From assembly GCF_009857815.1 (NCBI RefSeq), contig NZ_WVVW01000002.1, positions 186,001 to 250,000 on the forward strand: 64,000 bases of DNA, in the 5' to 3' direction. A program made the translations under genes and the position numbers. This document shows positions 52,794 through 61,170 of this stretch, one piece after another. The notes beneath the pieces are model-generated. The model was not told the origin of the DNA. It made no database searches and saw nothing but the letters and a program-made list of their open reading frames with translations. Every line of letters begins with the position of its first letter. The stretch's first letter is position 1. Source of the stretch: Pseudomaricurvus sp. HS19. GTDB lineage: Bacteria > Pseudomonadota > Gammaproteobacteria > Pseudomonadales > Cellvibrionaceae.

Positions 52794-53777
52794 TCATGTT
52801 AGCCAGATGCGCGGCTCACAGGCGGGCCGCTGCATCAATTGCGGCCGCACCACGTGCCACCAACGGGTAAACAGCTTGCGCCCCTGTTCGGAACAGCCTC
52901 CCAGGTAGCGCCCCACCAGGCAGTCGTCCACCAGGCTGACACCCGCCAGGAAGGGTGACTCATGCTCCGGCACCTCTGCCTCCATCAGGTTTTGGTTGAC
53001 CTCTGTGCACCAGCTTTTGATGGCGACTCTCTGCGCGTCGTTGCTGAATGGGCCGGCCACAAACAGGCCGTTGATCGGATTGCCCTGCATGCCAACCCGG
53101 GCCGCATACAGCCGGCGCGTGGTGGCATCCAGCTGGAAGCGCTCAATAAACAGGGGCGTGCCGTCACGGTAGAGCGCAAAGCGCTGCCGCACTTCCCCAT
53201 CCTGCAGGTCAGCACCACAGGCAGGCAGTCCCAATGACGTTACCTCCCAGCCAATAAAGGTGGCGTCACCTTCCAGGTCAATGCGTGTGGCCAGGTCGGT
53301 ACGGGCATTGGGGTAGACAATGGTCTCCAGCGGTAACCACTCCAGGCTGCCTCCGGCTGCCACATTGAAATGGTTGCTTTGGTACTGCCACGCGCGATCA
53401 GGTCGTGCGCGATAGACACGGCCGGCGCCGGGCGTGGTCAGCAGCGCCCGCGCCTGCTCGTGCACCTGCACAGCGATCCGCAACTGGTCACCGGAGACCA
53501 GGCCGCCGGGGGGGTGCAGGATGTAAGCGTGGGCCAGGTCGTCGCCTTCCGGGTAGAAAGGCTTCTGCACATACAGCGGACCCTGATGGCGATTGGTGGT
53601 GAGACGGGAGCCGCGGGCACCATGACTGAATTCCAGCTCCAGGCTGGCGGGCCAATGCCCCCAGTCCGTTGCTGCGGTGCCGGGCGTTGACGCTGTGGGA
53701 CCGGAGCCAGGAGCGGCTGCAGCCTCTTCCGATAGGTCCGCGTCTAACGCTGTGGCAAGCGTTAATGATGAGGTCAC
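52794..53777 (-). CDS. ureD: Urease accessory protein UreD/UreH
   Basis: 327 residues from a GTG two bases after the urtE stop. The first 40 residues are Ala/Pro-rich and poorly conserved; the UreD core begins at WPASLELEFSHGARGSRLTTNRHQGPLYVQKPFYPEG and continues with AYILHPPGGLVSGDQLRIAVQV, LLTTPGAGRVYRA, WLPLETIVYPNAR and FIGWEVTSLGLPACG. UreD forms the platform through which UreF/UreG pass nickel into apo-urease. The tight link with urtE joins transport and enzyme genes in one operon. Confidence 0.93.
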   Translation of the reverse strand: MTSSLTLATALDADLSEEAAAAPGSGPTASTPGTAATDWGHWPASLELEFSHGARGSRLTTNRHQGPLYVQKPFYPEGDDLAHAYILHPPGGLVSGDQLRIAVQVHEQARALLTTPGAGRVYRARPDRAWQYQSNHFNVAAGGSLEWLPLETIVYPNARTDLATRIDLEGDATFIGWEVTSLGLPACGADLQDGEVRQRFALYRDGTPLFIERFQLDATTRRLYAARVGMQGNPINGLFVAGPFSNDAQRVAIKSWCTEVNQNLMEAEVPEHESPFLAGVSLVDDCLVGRYLGGCSEQGRKLFTRWWHVVRPQLMQRPACEPRIWLT

Positions 53778-53779
53778 TC

Positions 53780-54475
53780 TTATACCGCCAGATGCTGCCT
53801 GATCAATTCGTCGTTGAGGTTAGCCATCTTGTCGCTGGCTACCACCCGGCCGCGCTCCATGAGGCGAAACTCCTCACCGACACGACGGGCGAAGCCCAGT
53901 TTCTGCTCTACCAGGATAACGGTCAAGTTTTCTTCCCGGTTGAGCTTCACAATTACGTCACCGATCTGCTGCACAATGTTGGGCTGAATACCTTCGTTGG
54001 GCTCATCGAGGATCAACACCTTGGGTTCAATCACCAGTGCCCGGCCAATGGCCAGCTGCTGCTGTTGTCCGCCGGAGAGGTCACCACCGAGTCGACTCTT
54101 CATATCCTTCAGCACCGGGAACAGCTCGTAGATTTTTTCCGGTACCTGTTTGGCCTTGTCCTTGCGAATGCCGAGCCCGGTGCGCAGGTTCTCCTCCACC
54201 GTCATCAGCGGAAAGATGTGTCGTCCCTGGGGTACATAGCCAATCCCCAGCGGCGCCCGGTCCTCCGCCGGACGATTCTGGATGGGCGTACCTTCCATCA
54301 GGATCTCGCCGCTGCTCACCGGCAACAGCCCCATCAGTGCTTTTAACAGTGTGGTCTTGCCGACGCCGTTGCGCCCCATGATGCAGGTACAGGAACCGGC
54401 TTCAATCTCCAGGTCCAGATCCCACAGGATCTGCGTACCGCCGTAGCGTTGGTTGACACGTTTGATACTGATCAT
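53780..54475 (-). CDS. urtE: Urea ABC transporter ATPase UrtE
   Basis: 231 residues. Walker A GRNGVGKTTLLKAL, Q-loop GYVPQGRHIFPLMTVEENL, signature LSGGQQQQLAIGRAL, Walker B VLILDEPNEGIQPNIV and the switch His segment LTVILVEQKL (the usual His is Gln, as in UrtE/LivF-type proteins). It is the LivF-like ATPase of the urea importer. Its ATG overlaps the urtD stop by four bases, and ureD follows two bases after its own stop. Confidence 0.95.
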   Translation of the reverse strand: MISIKRVNQRYGGTQILWDLDLEIEAGSCTCIMGRNGVGKTTLLKALMGLLPVSSGEILMEGTPIQNRPAEDRAPLGIGYVPQGRHIFPLMTVEENLRTGLGIRKDKAKQVPEKIYELFPVLKDMKSRLGGDLSGGQQQQLAIGRALVIEPKVLILDEPNEGIQPNIVQQIGDVIVKLNREENLTVILVEQKLGFARRVGEEFRLMERGRVVASDKMANLNDELIRQHLAV

Positions 54476-55305
54476 GCCTCTTCCCCCAGGTACACAGCTC
54501 TTACATCGGCGTTGTTCTGCACCTCGTCCATGGTACCTTCCGCCAGCACACTGCCCTGATGCAGCACGGTAACGTGACGGGCAATACTGCGTACAAACTC
54601 CATATCGTGCTCCACCACCACCACGGTGCGCTCACCTGCCAGAGAGGTCAGCAACTCGGCGGTGCGCTCGCCCTCTTCTGCGGTCATCCCCGCCACCGGC
54701 TCATCGATCAACAGCAAGCGCGGATCCGACGCCAGCAGCATGCCGATCTCCAGCCACTGCTTCTGTCCGTGTGACAGGGCACCGGCCTGCTGGAAGCGCT
54801 GCTGCTTGAGCCCCACCAGGTCGAGAATGCTGTCGATGCGGTCGATGTCACTGCTGCTGAGCGCAGCGCGCAGGGTATACCACATACCCTTGTCCGCCTT
54901 GAGCGCCAACTCCAGGTTGTCGAATACCGTATGCGCCTCGAACACGGTGGGCTTCTGGAACTTGCGACCAATACCCAGCTCGGCGATTTCCGCTTCGCTG
55001 TGTTTCAAGAGGTTGATGGTCTGACCGAAGTAGACGCTGCCCTTGTCGCAGCGGGTCTTGCCGGTAATCACATCCATCAGCGTGGTCTTGCCGGCACCGT
55101 TGGCACCGATCAGGCAGCGCAGTTCGCCATCCTTGATGTAAAGATTGAGATCGTTCAGCGCCTTGAAACCGTCAAAGCTGACGCTCAGCCCCTCGACATA
55201 GAGGATCATCTGCTTCGAGACATCCACCGGCGCGTGGTCTTCCTGCAGGAAAGGCCACACCTGGTCACGGCGGAATACTTCACGGGTGGTATCCAGCAAA
55301 CTCAT
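54472..55305 (-). CDS. urtD: Urea ABC transporter ATPase UrtD
   Basis: 277 residues, longer than UrtE by an N-terminal 30-residue extension. Walker A GANGAGKTTLMDVI, signature LSHGQKQWLEIGMLL, Walker B LLLIDEPVAGMTAEE, switch His in TVVVVEHDMEFVRSIA. It is LivG-like and works with UrtE under the UrtB/UrtC permeases. ATGA overlaps with urtC upstream and urtE downstream indicate coupled translation. Confidence 0.95.
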   Translation of the reverse strand: MSLLDTTREVFRRDQVWPFLQEDHAPVDVSKQMILYVEGLSVSFDGFKALNDLNLYIKDGELRCLIGANGAGKTTLMDVITGKTRCDKGSVYFGQTINLLKHSEAEIAELGIGRKFQKPTVFEAHTVFDNLELALKADKGMWYTLRAALSSSDIDRIDSILDLVGLKQQRFQQAGALSHGQKQWLEIGMLLASDPRLLLIDEPVAGMTAEEGERTAELLTSLAGERTVVVVEHDMEFVRSIARHVTVLHQGSVLAEGTMDEVQNNADVRAVYLGEEA

Positions 55306-56465
55306 GATGACGCCCCCTCTGCCGCTACACCGCCATCGCCGTTACCCGACCCTTTGGCCGGTTTGATTTTCGCCAGCAAGCCGGCAATGCCCTTGGGCAG
55401 GAACAGGGTCACCAGCACAAACAGCGCCCCCAACGCGAACAGCCAGCCATCGGGCAGGATGGCAGTGAAACGGGTCTTGGCGTAGTTCACCAGGATCGCA
55501 CCAATGATGGCGCCGTAGAGCGTGCCGCGGCCGCCCAGCGCCACCCACACCACCACCTCAATGGAGTTGATGGGCGAGAACTCACCAGGGTTGATGATAC
55601 CCACCTGTGGTACATAGAGGGCACCGGCCACCGCTGCCAGCAGCGCAGAATAGACAAACAGCCACACCTTGTAGTTCTCGGTGCGATAGCCCATAAAACG
55701 GGTGCGCGCCTCTGAGTCACGAATGGAGACAATCACCCGCCCGAAACGGGAACTCATAATGAAGTGGCTGGCCACATAGGCGGCCGCCAGCATAAAGGCG
55801 GTGGTGGCAAACAGCACCACCCTTACATTGTCTGACTGCAGGCTGAAACCAAGGATATCCTTGAAGTCGGTGAGGCCGTTGTTGCCGCCAAAACCCATCT
55901 CGTTGCGGAAGAAGGCCAGCATCAGGGCGTAGGTCAGCGCCTGGGTCATGATCGACAGGTAGACACCGGTAACCCGTGAACGGAACGCCAGCCAGCCAAA
56001 CACAAACGCCAGCAGACCGGGCACCAGCAGTGCCATCAGCATGGCGAACCAGAACTGATCCATGCCGAACCAGTACCAGGGCAAGGCATCCCAGTTGAGG
56101 AACACCATAAAGTCCGGCAGCTCCGGGTTGCCATAGACACCGCGATCGCCGATCTGGCGCATCAGGTACATGCCCATGCCGTAACCGCCCAACGCAAAGA
56201 AGGCGGCGTGGCCCAGGCTCAACACCCCGCAGTAGCCCCACACCACATCCACCGCCAGCGCCAGCAGCGCGTAACAGAGATACTTACCCAGCAATGTAAT
56301 GGTGTAGGTACTGACGTGCAGTGCCGAGTCCTGCGGGATCAGCAGGTTGGCCATTGAGGCCAGCAGGGTCAGTACAAAAAGGATTCCCACTACCCAGCGG
56401 GTGGTGGTGGCGGCGAAGGTGGCGCCCATGCCACCACGCTCCAGTAATGCATTCCCGGACATCAT
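55302..56465 (-). CDS. urtC: Urea ABC transporter permease UrtC
   Basis: 387 residues, LivM-like. About ten hydrophobic helices; VVWGYCGVLSLGHAAFFALGGYGMGMYLMRQIGD near 80-110 and the cytoplasmic loop VSIRDSEARTRFMGYRTENYKVWLFVYSALLAAVAGALYVPQVG (the EAA-type contact with the ATPases) are diagnostic. The C-terminal GGRGTLYGAIIGAILVNYAKTRFT is typical of UrtC. It overlaps urtB and urtD by four bases each. Inner membrane. Confidence 0.95.
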   Translation of the reverse strand: MMSGNALLERGGMGATFAATTTRWVVGILFVLTLLASMANLLIPQDSALHVSTYTITLLGKYLCYALLALAVDVVWGYCGVLSLGHAAFFALGGYGMGMYLMRQIGDRGVYGNPELPDFMVFLNWDALPWYWFGMDQFWFAMLMALLVPGLLAFVFGWLAFRSRVTGVYLSIMTQALTYALMLAFFRNEMGFGGNNGLTDFKDILGFSLQSDNVRVVLFATTAFMLAAAYVASHFIMSSRFGRVIVSIRDSEARTRFMGYRTENYKVWLFVYSALLAAVAGALYVPQVGIINPGEFSPINSIEVVVWVALGGRGTLYGAIIGAILVNYAKTRFTAILPDGWLFALGALFVLVTLFLPKGIAGLLAKIKPAKGSGNGDGGVAAEGASS

Positions 56466-58132
56466 TCTGCTGCCCTCCCTTTCTGCGGGAACAGCCCCTT
56501 GGGACGTTTCTGAATAAACAGGATGATAAAGACCAGTATGAGAATATTGGCCAGCACCGCGCCGGTGGCCGGCTCCAGGAACTTGTTGGCGATGCCCAGC
56601 GAGAAGGCGCCGACCAATGTGCCAAACAGGTTACCCACACCGCCAAACACCACCACCATAAAGGAGTCGATGATGTAGGACTGCCCGAGGTTTGGTCCCA
56701 CGTTGGTGAGCTGGCTCAGTGCCACACCGGCAACGCCGGCAATACCGGAACCGAGACCAAAGGTCATCATATCGACACGTTCGGTTTTGATACCCATGGC
56801 CTTGGCCATGTCGCGGTTCTGGGAGACAGCGCGCACATAGAGGCCCAGTGAGGTCCGCTTCATGATCAGCAGCAGCGCCACGAACACCACCAGCGCAAAG
56901 ATGAGAATGGCCAGGCGATTGTAGGTAAGGGAGAACACCGGATTGATCACCCAGGAACCGCTCAGCCACTCGGGCGTGGCCACCTGGCGGTTCAGCGGCG
57001 AGAACACAGTGCGCACCAGCTGCTGCAGGATCAGGCTGATACCGAAAGTGGCCAGCAGGGTTTCCAGTGCACGACCGTGCAAATGGCGGATCACGGTGCG
57101 TTCGATAATGACACCGACGGCGCCGGAAACGAGGAACGCTGCCGGAATGGCGATCAGCACGCTCAGCTCCAGCCACTGTGGCAGCAACAACTGCACCACG
57201 TAAGTGGTGTAGGCACCGAGCATGATCATCTCGCCGTGGGCCATGTTAATGACCCCCATGACGCCAAAGGTAATGGCCAGGCCGATGGCGGCCAGCAACA
57301 ACACAGAGCCGAGACTCATGCCAAAGAAAACCGTTTCGGTCAGTTCAAAGAATTTGATTTTGCCTTCGATGTCTTTCAATGCACTGGCAGCCGCCTGACG
57401 CACGGCGTCGTCGTCTTCACGCTCCTTGTCCGCCAGCTGCGTCAACAGGTTGCGCACTGGTGATTCCAGTCGTCCGGAGAGCGATCTCACCGCACTGACG
57501 CGCTCGGCGGTGCTGTCCGAGGTGGTGGCTGTGTACATGGCGATGCCGGCATCCAGCAAGCCCAGAACGTCAACGTCCTGCTCGCTTGCCCGCGCCTTTT
57601 GCAACAGCGCAATGGACTCGTCGGACATATTGTCCAGCAGCGTTGCTGCCGCTATCTCGCGCTCGCCCTTGTCACCATAGAGCAGCTGGATACGGGCGAT
57701 GCTTTCGCGCAACTGCTTGCGCAGTGAGTTATTGACGCGAATTTTTTCCAGCTCATCCGCCATCACACTGGCAGCGGCCTGCTGGGTAAACAATGACGTC
57801 ACCTCACCGGCTTCGGTAACCCGGTAGAGCGACAGGTCGCCCGGCAGATAATGCAGCTCACCTTCCAGCATGGCGGAGTAAAGCGGCAACATCTCTTTGC
57901 CGGAGAGCTGGTCCAGGGTGGTGATCAAACGGGCTTTTTCCCGGTAGTTGGCTTCTGCCAACTGCTGCAGAATCGTTTGCACCCGCTCGGCGGATGATTC
58001 TGCGGGGGCTTGCACAGCCACTTCGGTCTCTGCCGCTGCCGGCGCTTCGGCCTGCTCCTGTCCCAGGGACAGACTGCTTGCCAACAGCAGCACCAGCGCC
58101 AGACACAACCGGCTAATCGGTAATACATTCAC
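56462..58132 (-). CDS. urtB: Urea ABC transporter permease UrtB with periplasmic extension
   Basis: 556 residues from the GTG at 58132, with GAGG nine bases before; the frame runs further but without a ribosome site. A signal-like segment (about 4-24) precedes about 225 helical, Ala/Glu-rich periplasmic residues. The LivH-like permease core starts near 250: FFGMSLGSVLLLAAIGLAITFGVMGVINMAHGEMIMLGAY, VIIERTVIRHLHGRALETLLATFGISLILQQ, AVSQNRDMAKAMGIKTERVDM and VFGGVGNLFGTLVGA. N-terminal extensions are usual for proteobacterial UrtB. A hairpin after urtA lies upstream. Confidence 0.93.
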   Translation of the reverse strand: MNVLPISRLCLALVLLLASSLSLGQEQAEAPAAAETEVAVQAPAESSAERVQTILQQLAEANYREKARLITTLDQLSGKEMLPLYSAMLEGELHYLPGDLSLYRVTEAGEVTSLFTQQAAASVMADELEKIRVNNSLRKQLRESIARIQLLYGDKGEREIAAATLLDNMSDESIALLQKARASEQDVDVLGLLDAGIAMYTATTSDSTAERVSAVRSLSGRLESPVRNLLTQLADKEREDDDAVRQAAASALKDIEGKIKFFELTETVFFGMSLGSVLLLAAIGLAITFGVMGVINMAHGEMIMLGAYTTYVVQLLLPQWLELSVLIAIPAAFLVSGAVGVIIERTVIRHLHGRALETLLATFGISLILQQLVRTVFSPLNRQVATPEWLSGSWVINPVFSLTYNRLAILIFALVVFVALLLIMKRTSLGLYVRAVSQNRDMAKAMGIKTERVDMMTFGLGSGIAGVAGVALSQLTNVGPNLGQSYIIDSFMVVVFGGVGNLFGTLVGAFSLGIANKFLEPATGAVLANILILVFIILFIQKRPKGLFPQKGRAAE

Positions 58133-58210
58133 GGCCAGATGCCTCGTAGTCCGGATACTCTCACGCCGACCGGTATACACTGCAGGAATCGGCATGAGAG
58201 TTAAAGAAAG

Positions 58211-58240
58211 ACTCCACCGGCCGGTGCGGCGCGGTGGAGT
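58211..58240 (-). terminator. Attenuator-like hairpin between urtA and urtB
   Basis: ACTCCACC and GGTGGAGT form an eight-bp stem round a GC-rich 14-base loop. On the minus strand CTTTCTTTAA follows. It lies 50 bp after the urtA stop and about 80 bp before the urtB start. Partial termination here would give more binding protein than permease, a common arrangement for ABC importers. Confidence 0.6.
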
Positions 58241-58289
58241 ACAGATCATCAGCAAGATGATTTAGTGTTGCGACGAGTCAACATACAAC

Positions 58290-59573
58290 TCAGTAGTTCT
58301 GACCAGAACAGGTTTTGGTCTTGGTGTTGTAGTTGCCGCACTTGATGGGCTTGGTCCAGTCGGCAATCAGGTCCTTGGAACCTGGCAGGAAGTCAGACCA
58401 GGCATCGCCGGGAACCACACCGTCGGTTTCCCAAACCACTTCGAACTGACCGTCGTCCTGGATCTCGCCAATCAGCACGGGCTTGGAGAGGTGGTGGTTC
58501 TTGTTCATCACCGCCATGCCACCGGTCAGGTTAGGCACTTCAATACCAATCAGCGCCTGCTCAACCTTGTCCACATCGGTAGTACCGGCTTTTTCAACCG
58601 CCTTGGCCCACATTTCGAAACCGATGTAAGTGGCTTCCATTGGGTCGTTGGTTACGCGCTTCTTGTCACCGATGAACTTGTGCCACTGCTTGATGAATGC
58701 CGCGTTGGCTTTGTTGTCGACGCTCTGGAAGTAGTTCCAGGCAGCCATGTGACCCACCAGAGGACCGGTATCGATACCGGACAGCTCTTCTTCACCCACG
58801 GAGAACGCCACTACAGGAATGTCTTCCGCAGAGATGCCCTGGTTGGCCAGCTCCTTGTAGAAAGGTACGTTGGCATCACCGTTGATGGTTGAGACCACAG
58901 CAGTTGCCTTGCCTTCGCTACCGAACTTCTTGATCTCGGACACGATGCTCTGCCAGTCGGAGTGACCGAAGGGGGTGTAGTTGATCATGATGTCCTTGTC
59001 GGCCACACCCTTGGCTTTCAGGTAGCTTTCCAGAATCTTGTTGGTGGTACGTGGGTAGACGTAATCGGTACCCGCCAGCACCCAGCGCTTCACACCCAGG
59101 TCGTTCATCAGGTAGTCAACCGCAGGAATGGCCTGCTGGTTTGGCGCCGCACCGGTGTAGAAAACGTTTTTGGAAGACTCTTCACCCTCGTACTGCACAG
59201 GGTAGAACATGAGGCCGTTAAGTTCTTCGATCACCGGCAGTACCGACTTGCGCGATACCGATGTCCAGCAACCAAAGATTACATCCACCTTCTCCTTGGT
59301 CAGCAGCTCGCGGGTTTTTTCCGCAAACAGGGGCCAGTTGGAGGCGGGATCAACGACCACGGCTTCCAGCTTCTTGCCCAGCAGGCCGCCTTTTTTGTTC
59401 TGCTCTTCCACCATCATCAGAACCGTGTCCTTGAGTGTGGTTTCGCTGATGGCCATGGTGCCGGAGAGAGAGTGGAGAACACCAACCTTGATGGTTTCTG
59501 CGGCTTGCAGCGCCATGGAGGCGACCAGCGAAACCCCCAATGCGCCTGCCATAAGAGTCTTTTTAAAGATCAT
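58290..59573 (-). CDS. urtA: Urea ABC transporter substrate-binding protein UrtA
   Basis: 427 residues. Signal peptide 1-24 (ALQA-AET). The mature protein starts IKVGVLHSLSGTMAISETTLKDTVLMMVEEQNKKGGLLGKKLE, with IFGCWTSVSRKSVLPVIEE, MFYPVQYEGEESSKNVFYTGAAPNQQ, INGDANVPFYKELANQGI and a C-terminal CGNYNTKTKTCSG disulfide loop. These are hallmarks of the UrtA/AmiC-like periplasmic urea-binding protein. First gene of the urea locus; the promoter lies in the 336-bp gap shared with argE, where two palindromes are found. Confidence 0.95.
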   Translation of the reverse strand: MIFKKTLMAGALGVSLVASMALQAAETIKVGVLHSLSGTMAISETTLKDTVLMMVEEQNKKGGLLGKKLEAVVVDPASNWPLFAEKTRELLTKEKVDVIFGCWTSVSRKSVLPVIEELNGLMFYPVQYEGEESSKNVFYTGAAPNQQAIPAVDYLMNDLGVKRWVLAGTDYVYPRTTNKILESYLKAKGVADKDIMINYTPFGHSDWQSIVSEIKKFGSEGKATAVVSTINGDANVPFYKELANQGISAEDIPVVAFSVGEEELSGIDTGPLVGHMAAWNYFQSVDNKANAAFIKQWHKFIGDKKRVTNDPMEATYIGFEMWAKAVEKAGTTDVDKVEQALIGIEVPNLTGGMAVMNKNHHLSKPVLIGEIQDDGQFEVVWETDGVVPGDAWSDFLPGSKDLIADWTKPIKCGNYNTKTKTCSGQNY

Positions 59574-59617
59574 AATTAGCTACCTGTTGTTTATAGTGAA
59601 AAATCCGTCTTGCCCTG

Positions 59618-59635
59618 GATGCGTCAGGACGCATC
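59618..59635. promoter_or_regulatory. Palindrome near the urtA promoter
   Basis: GATGCGTC and GACGCATC are exact inverted copies with a two-base spacer. They are 22 bp upstream of a possible urtA -10 hexamer, so they cover the -35 region, where a repressor or activator dimer could bind. Confidence 0.5.
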
Positions 59636-59708
59636 TGACTGCTTTGTGTCTCACGCTACAGCATTAATCCACAGGCAGGACGGGGTCACCATTCGGCAAC
59701 CTACGTAC

Positions 59709-59734
59709 CCATATACGTCATTTGACGTATATGG
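59709..59734. promoter_or_regulatory. Long palindrome between urtA and argE
   Basis: CCATATACGTCA (59709-59720) and its exact reverse complement TGACGTATATGG (59723-59734) are separated by two bases. It lies about 135 bp before urtA and 176 bp before argE. The arms share (A/G)CGTCA-type ends with the palindrome at 59618. Operator for an unknown dimeric regulator, or a short cruciform or terminator without T-run. Confidence 0.55.
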
Positions 59735-59909
59735 CGGGCCCAGGCGACGTACGCCCCCGGTCAGAGTGGCGTAGACCAATACAGGGGCACCAACCACAAC
59801 CCCAGCCCCCGGCAGCTCGCTGGCGCTGGCGCTGGCGCATTTGGCCCCGAATTCTGCTAAATTGGGCGCAGCTAACCGATCCCTTTTCCCGCCGCTTCAG
59901 GTGACCCCC

Positions 59910-61058
59910 ATGCCACTCCCCAACCTGTTCACCCGCCTGCAACAACTGGTGGCCAGCCCGTCTGTCAGCAGCCACGATCCGCTGTGGGACATGAGCAACC
60001 GCGGCGTGATCGAACTGCTGGCGGGCTGGCTGGAATCCATCGGTTTCGATTGCGAGATCCTTGAGGTACCCGGCAGCCAGGGCAAAAAGTGCAACCTCAT
60101 TGCCACCCTCGGCCAGGGGCCCGGCGGGCTGGTGCTGGCGGGACACACCGACACCGTGCCGTTTGACGACCAGCGCTGGCAGACCGATCCCTTCTCCCTG
60201 ACCGAGCGCGACCAGCGCTGGTACGGTCTCGGGGCTACCGACATGAAGGGCTTCTTCCCCATCGCCATTGAGGCCGCCAGCGCCTTCAGTGCCGGTGATC
60301 TCAAACAGCCGCTGATTATTCTTGCCACTGCCGACGAGGAGAGCTCCATGAGCGGCGCCCGCCTGCTGGTGGAACAGGGCCGCCCCAAGGCACGCTACGC
60401 GGTGATTGGCGAGCCCACCGGCATGCGGCCGATCCGCATGCACAAGGGCATCATGATGGAGAAGATCACCATCGAGGGTCAGTCGGGACACTCCTCTGAC
60501 CCGTCCCTGGGACGCAACGCGCTGGAGTCGATGCACCGGGTAATGTCGGAACTGATGGACTACCGCCGCCACCTGCAGCAGCGCTACAACAACCCCGGCT
60601 TTACCGTCCCCGGCCCTACCCTCAACCTCGGCTGTATCCATGGCGGCGACAACCCCAACCGTATCTGCGGCCAGTGTGAGCTGCAGTTCGACCTGCGCTC
60701 GGTGCCGGGCATGGACAACAACGAGCTGCGGGCAGCGATTGACGCCCGGCTGGCAAAGATTTCGGAAGAGTCCGGCTGCCGGATTGAGCGGCTGCCATTA
60801 ATGGGAGATGTGCCGGCGTTTGAACAGGGACAGGCGACAGCGCTGGTGAGCGCCGCCGAGAAGCTCACCGGCCACAGCTCACAGGCGGTGGGTTTTGCCA
60901 CCGAGGCGCCGTTCCTGCAGCAGCTGGGTATGGAGACTCTGGTGATGGGGCCCGGCTCTATCGATCAGGCCCACCAGCCGGACGAGTACATCCCGCTGGA
61001 GCAGATTCAACCCGCCATTGCCACGCTGCGGGCGCTGATTCAGCAATTCTGTTTATAA
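59910..61058 (+). CDS. argE: Acetylornithine deacetylase
   Basis: 382 residues from ATG 59910 with AGGTGA six bases before. M20 peptidase motifs: VLAGHTDTVPFD (zinc His and Asp), YGLGATDMKGFFPIAIEAA, LATADEESSMSGAR (catalytic and zinc Glu), VIGEPTG, GQSGHSSDPSLGRNALESM (dimerisation domain), and MGPGSIDQAHQPDEYIPLEQI with the final zinc His. It removes the acetyl group from N-acetylornithine in the linear arginine pathway. argA follows about 110 bp downstream on the same strand, so the two arginine genes probably form a unit. Confidence 0.93.
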   Translation: MPLPNLFTRLQQLVASPSVSSHDPLWDMSNRGVIELLAGWLESIGFDCEILEVPGSQGKKCNLIATLGQGPGGLVLAGHTDTVPFDDQRWQTDPFSLTERDQRWYGLGATDMKGFFPIAIEAASAFSAGDLKQPLIILATADEESSMSGARLLVEQGRPKARYAVIGEPTGMRPIRMHKGIMMEKITIEGQSGHSSDPSLGRNALESMHRVMSELMDYRRHLQQRYNNPGFTVPGPTLNLGCIHGGDNPNRICGQCELQFDLRSVPGMDNNELRAAIDARLAKISEESGCRIERLPLMGDVPAFEQGQATALVSAAEKLTGHSSQAVGFATEAPFLQQLGMETLVMGPGSIDQAHQPDEYIPLEQIQPAIATLRALIQQFCL

Positions 61059-61170
61059 TGCGCCAATAAGCCCGATAACCGGCCCAGGGGCCGGCAATGC
61101 TTTGCGCCACCAGAGACCTTGCGTAACCAAACTGATTACGCCACTAAATTGCGCCACCAAGGGATGCACC

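Larger units (their letters stand above)
59574..59909. other. Divergent intergenic region urtA-argE
   Basis: 336 bp without a gene. It holds a possible -10 for urtA (TATAAA on the minus strand, 59590-59595), a palindrome at 59618-59635, and a longer one at 59709-59734. No sigma-54 promoter (GG-N10-GC type with TGGCAC/TTGC) was found by eye. Confidence 0.5.
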
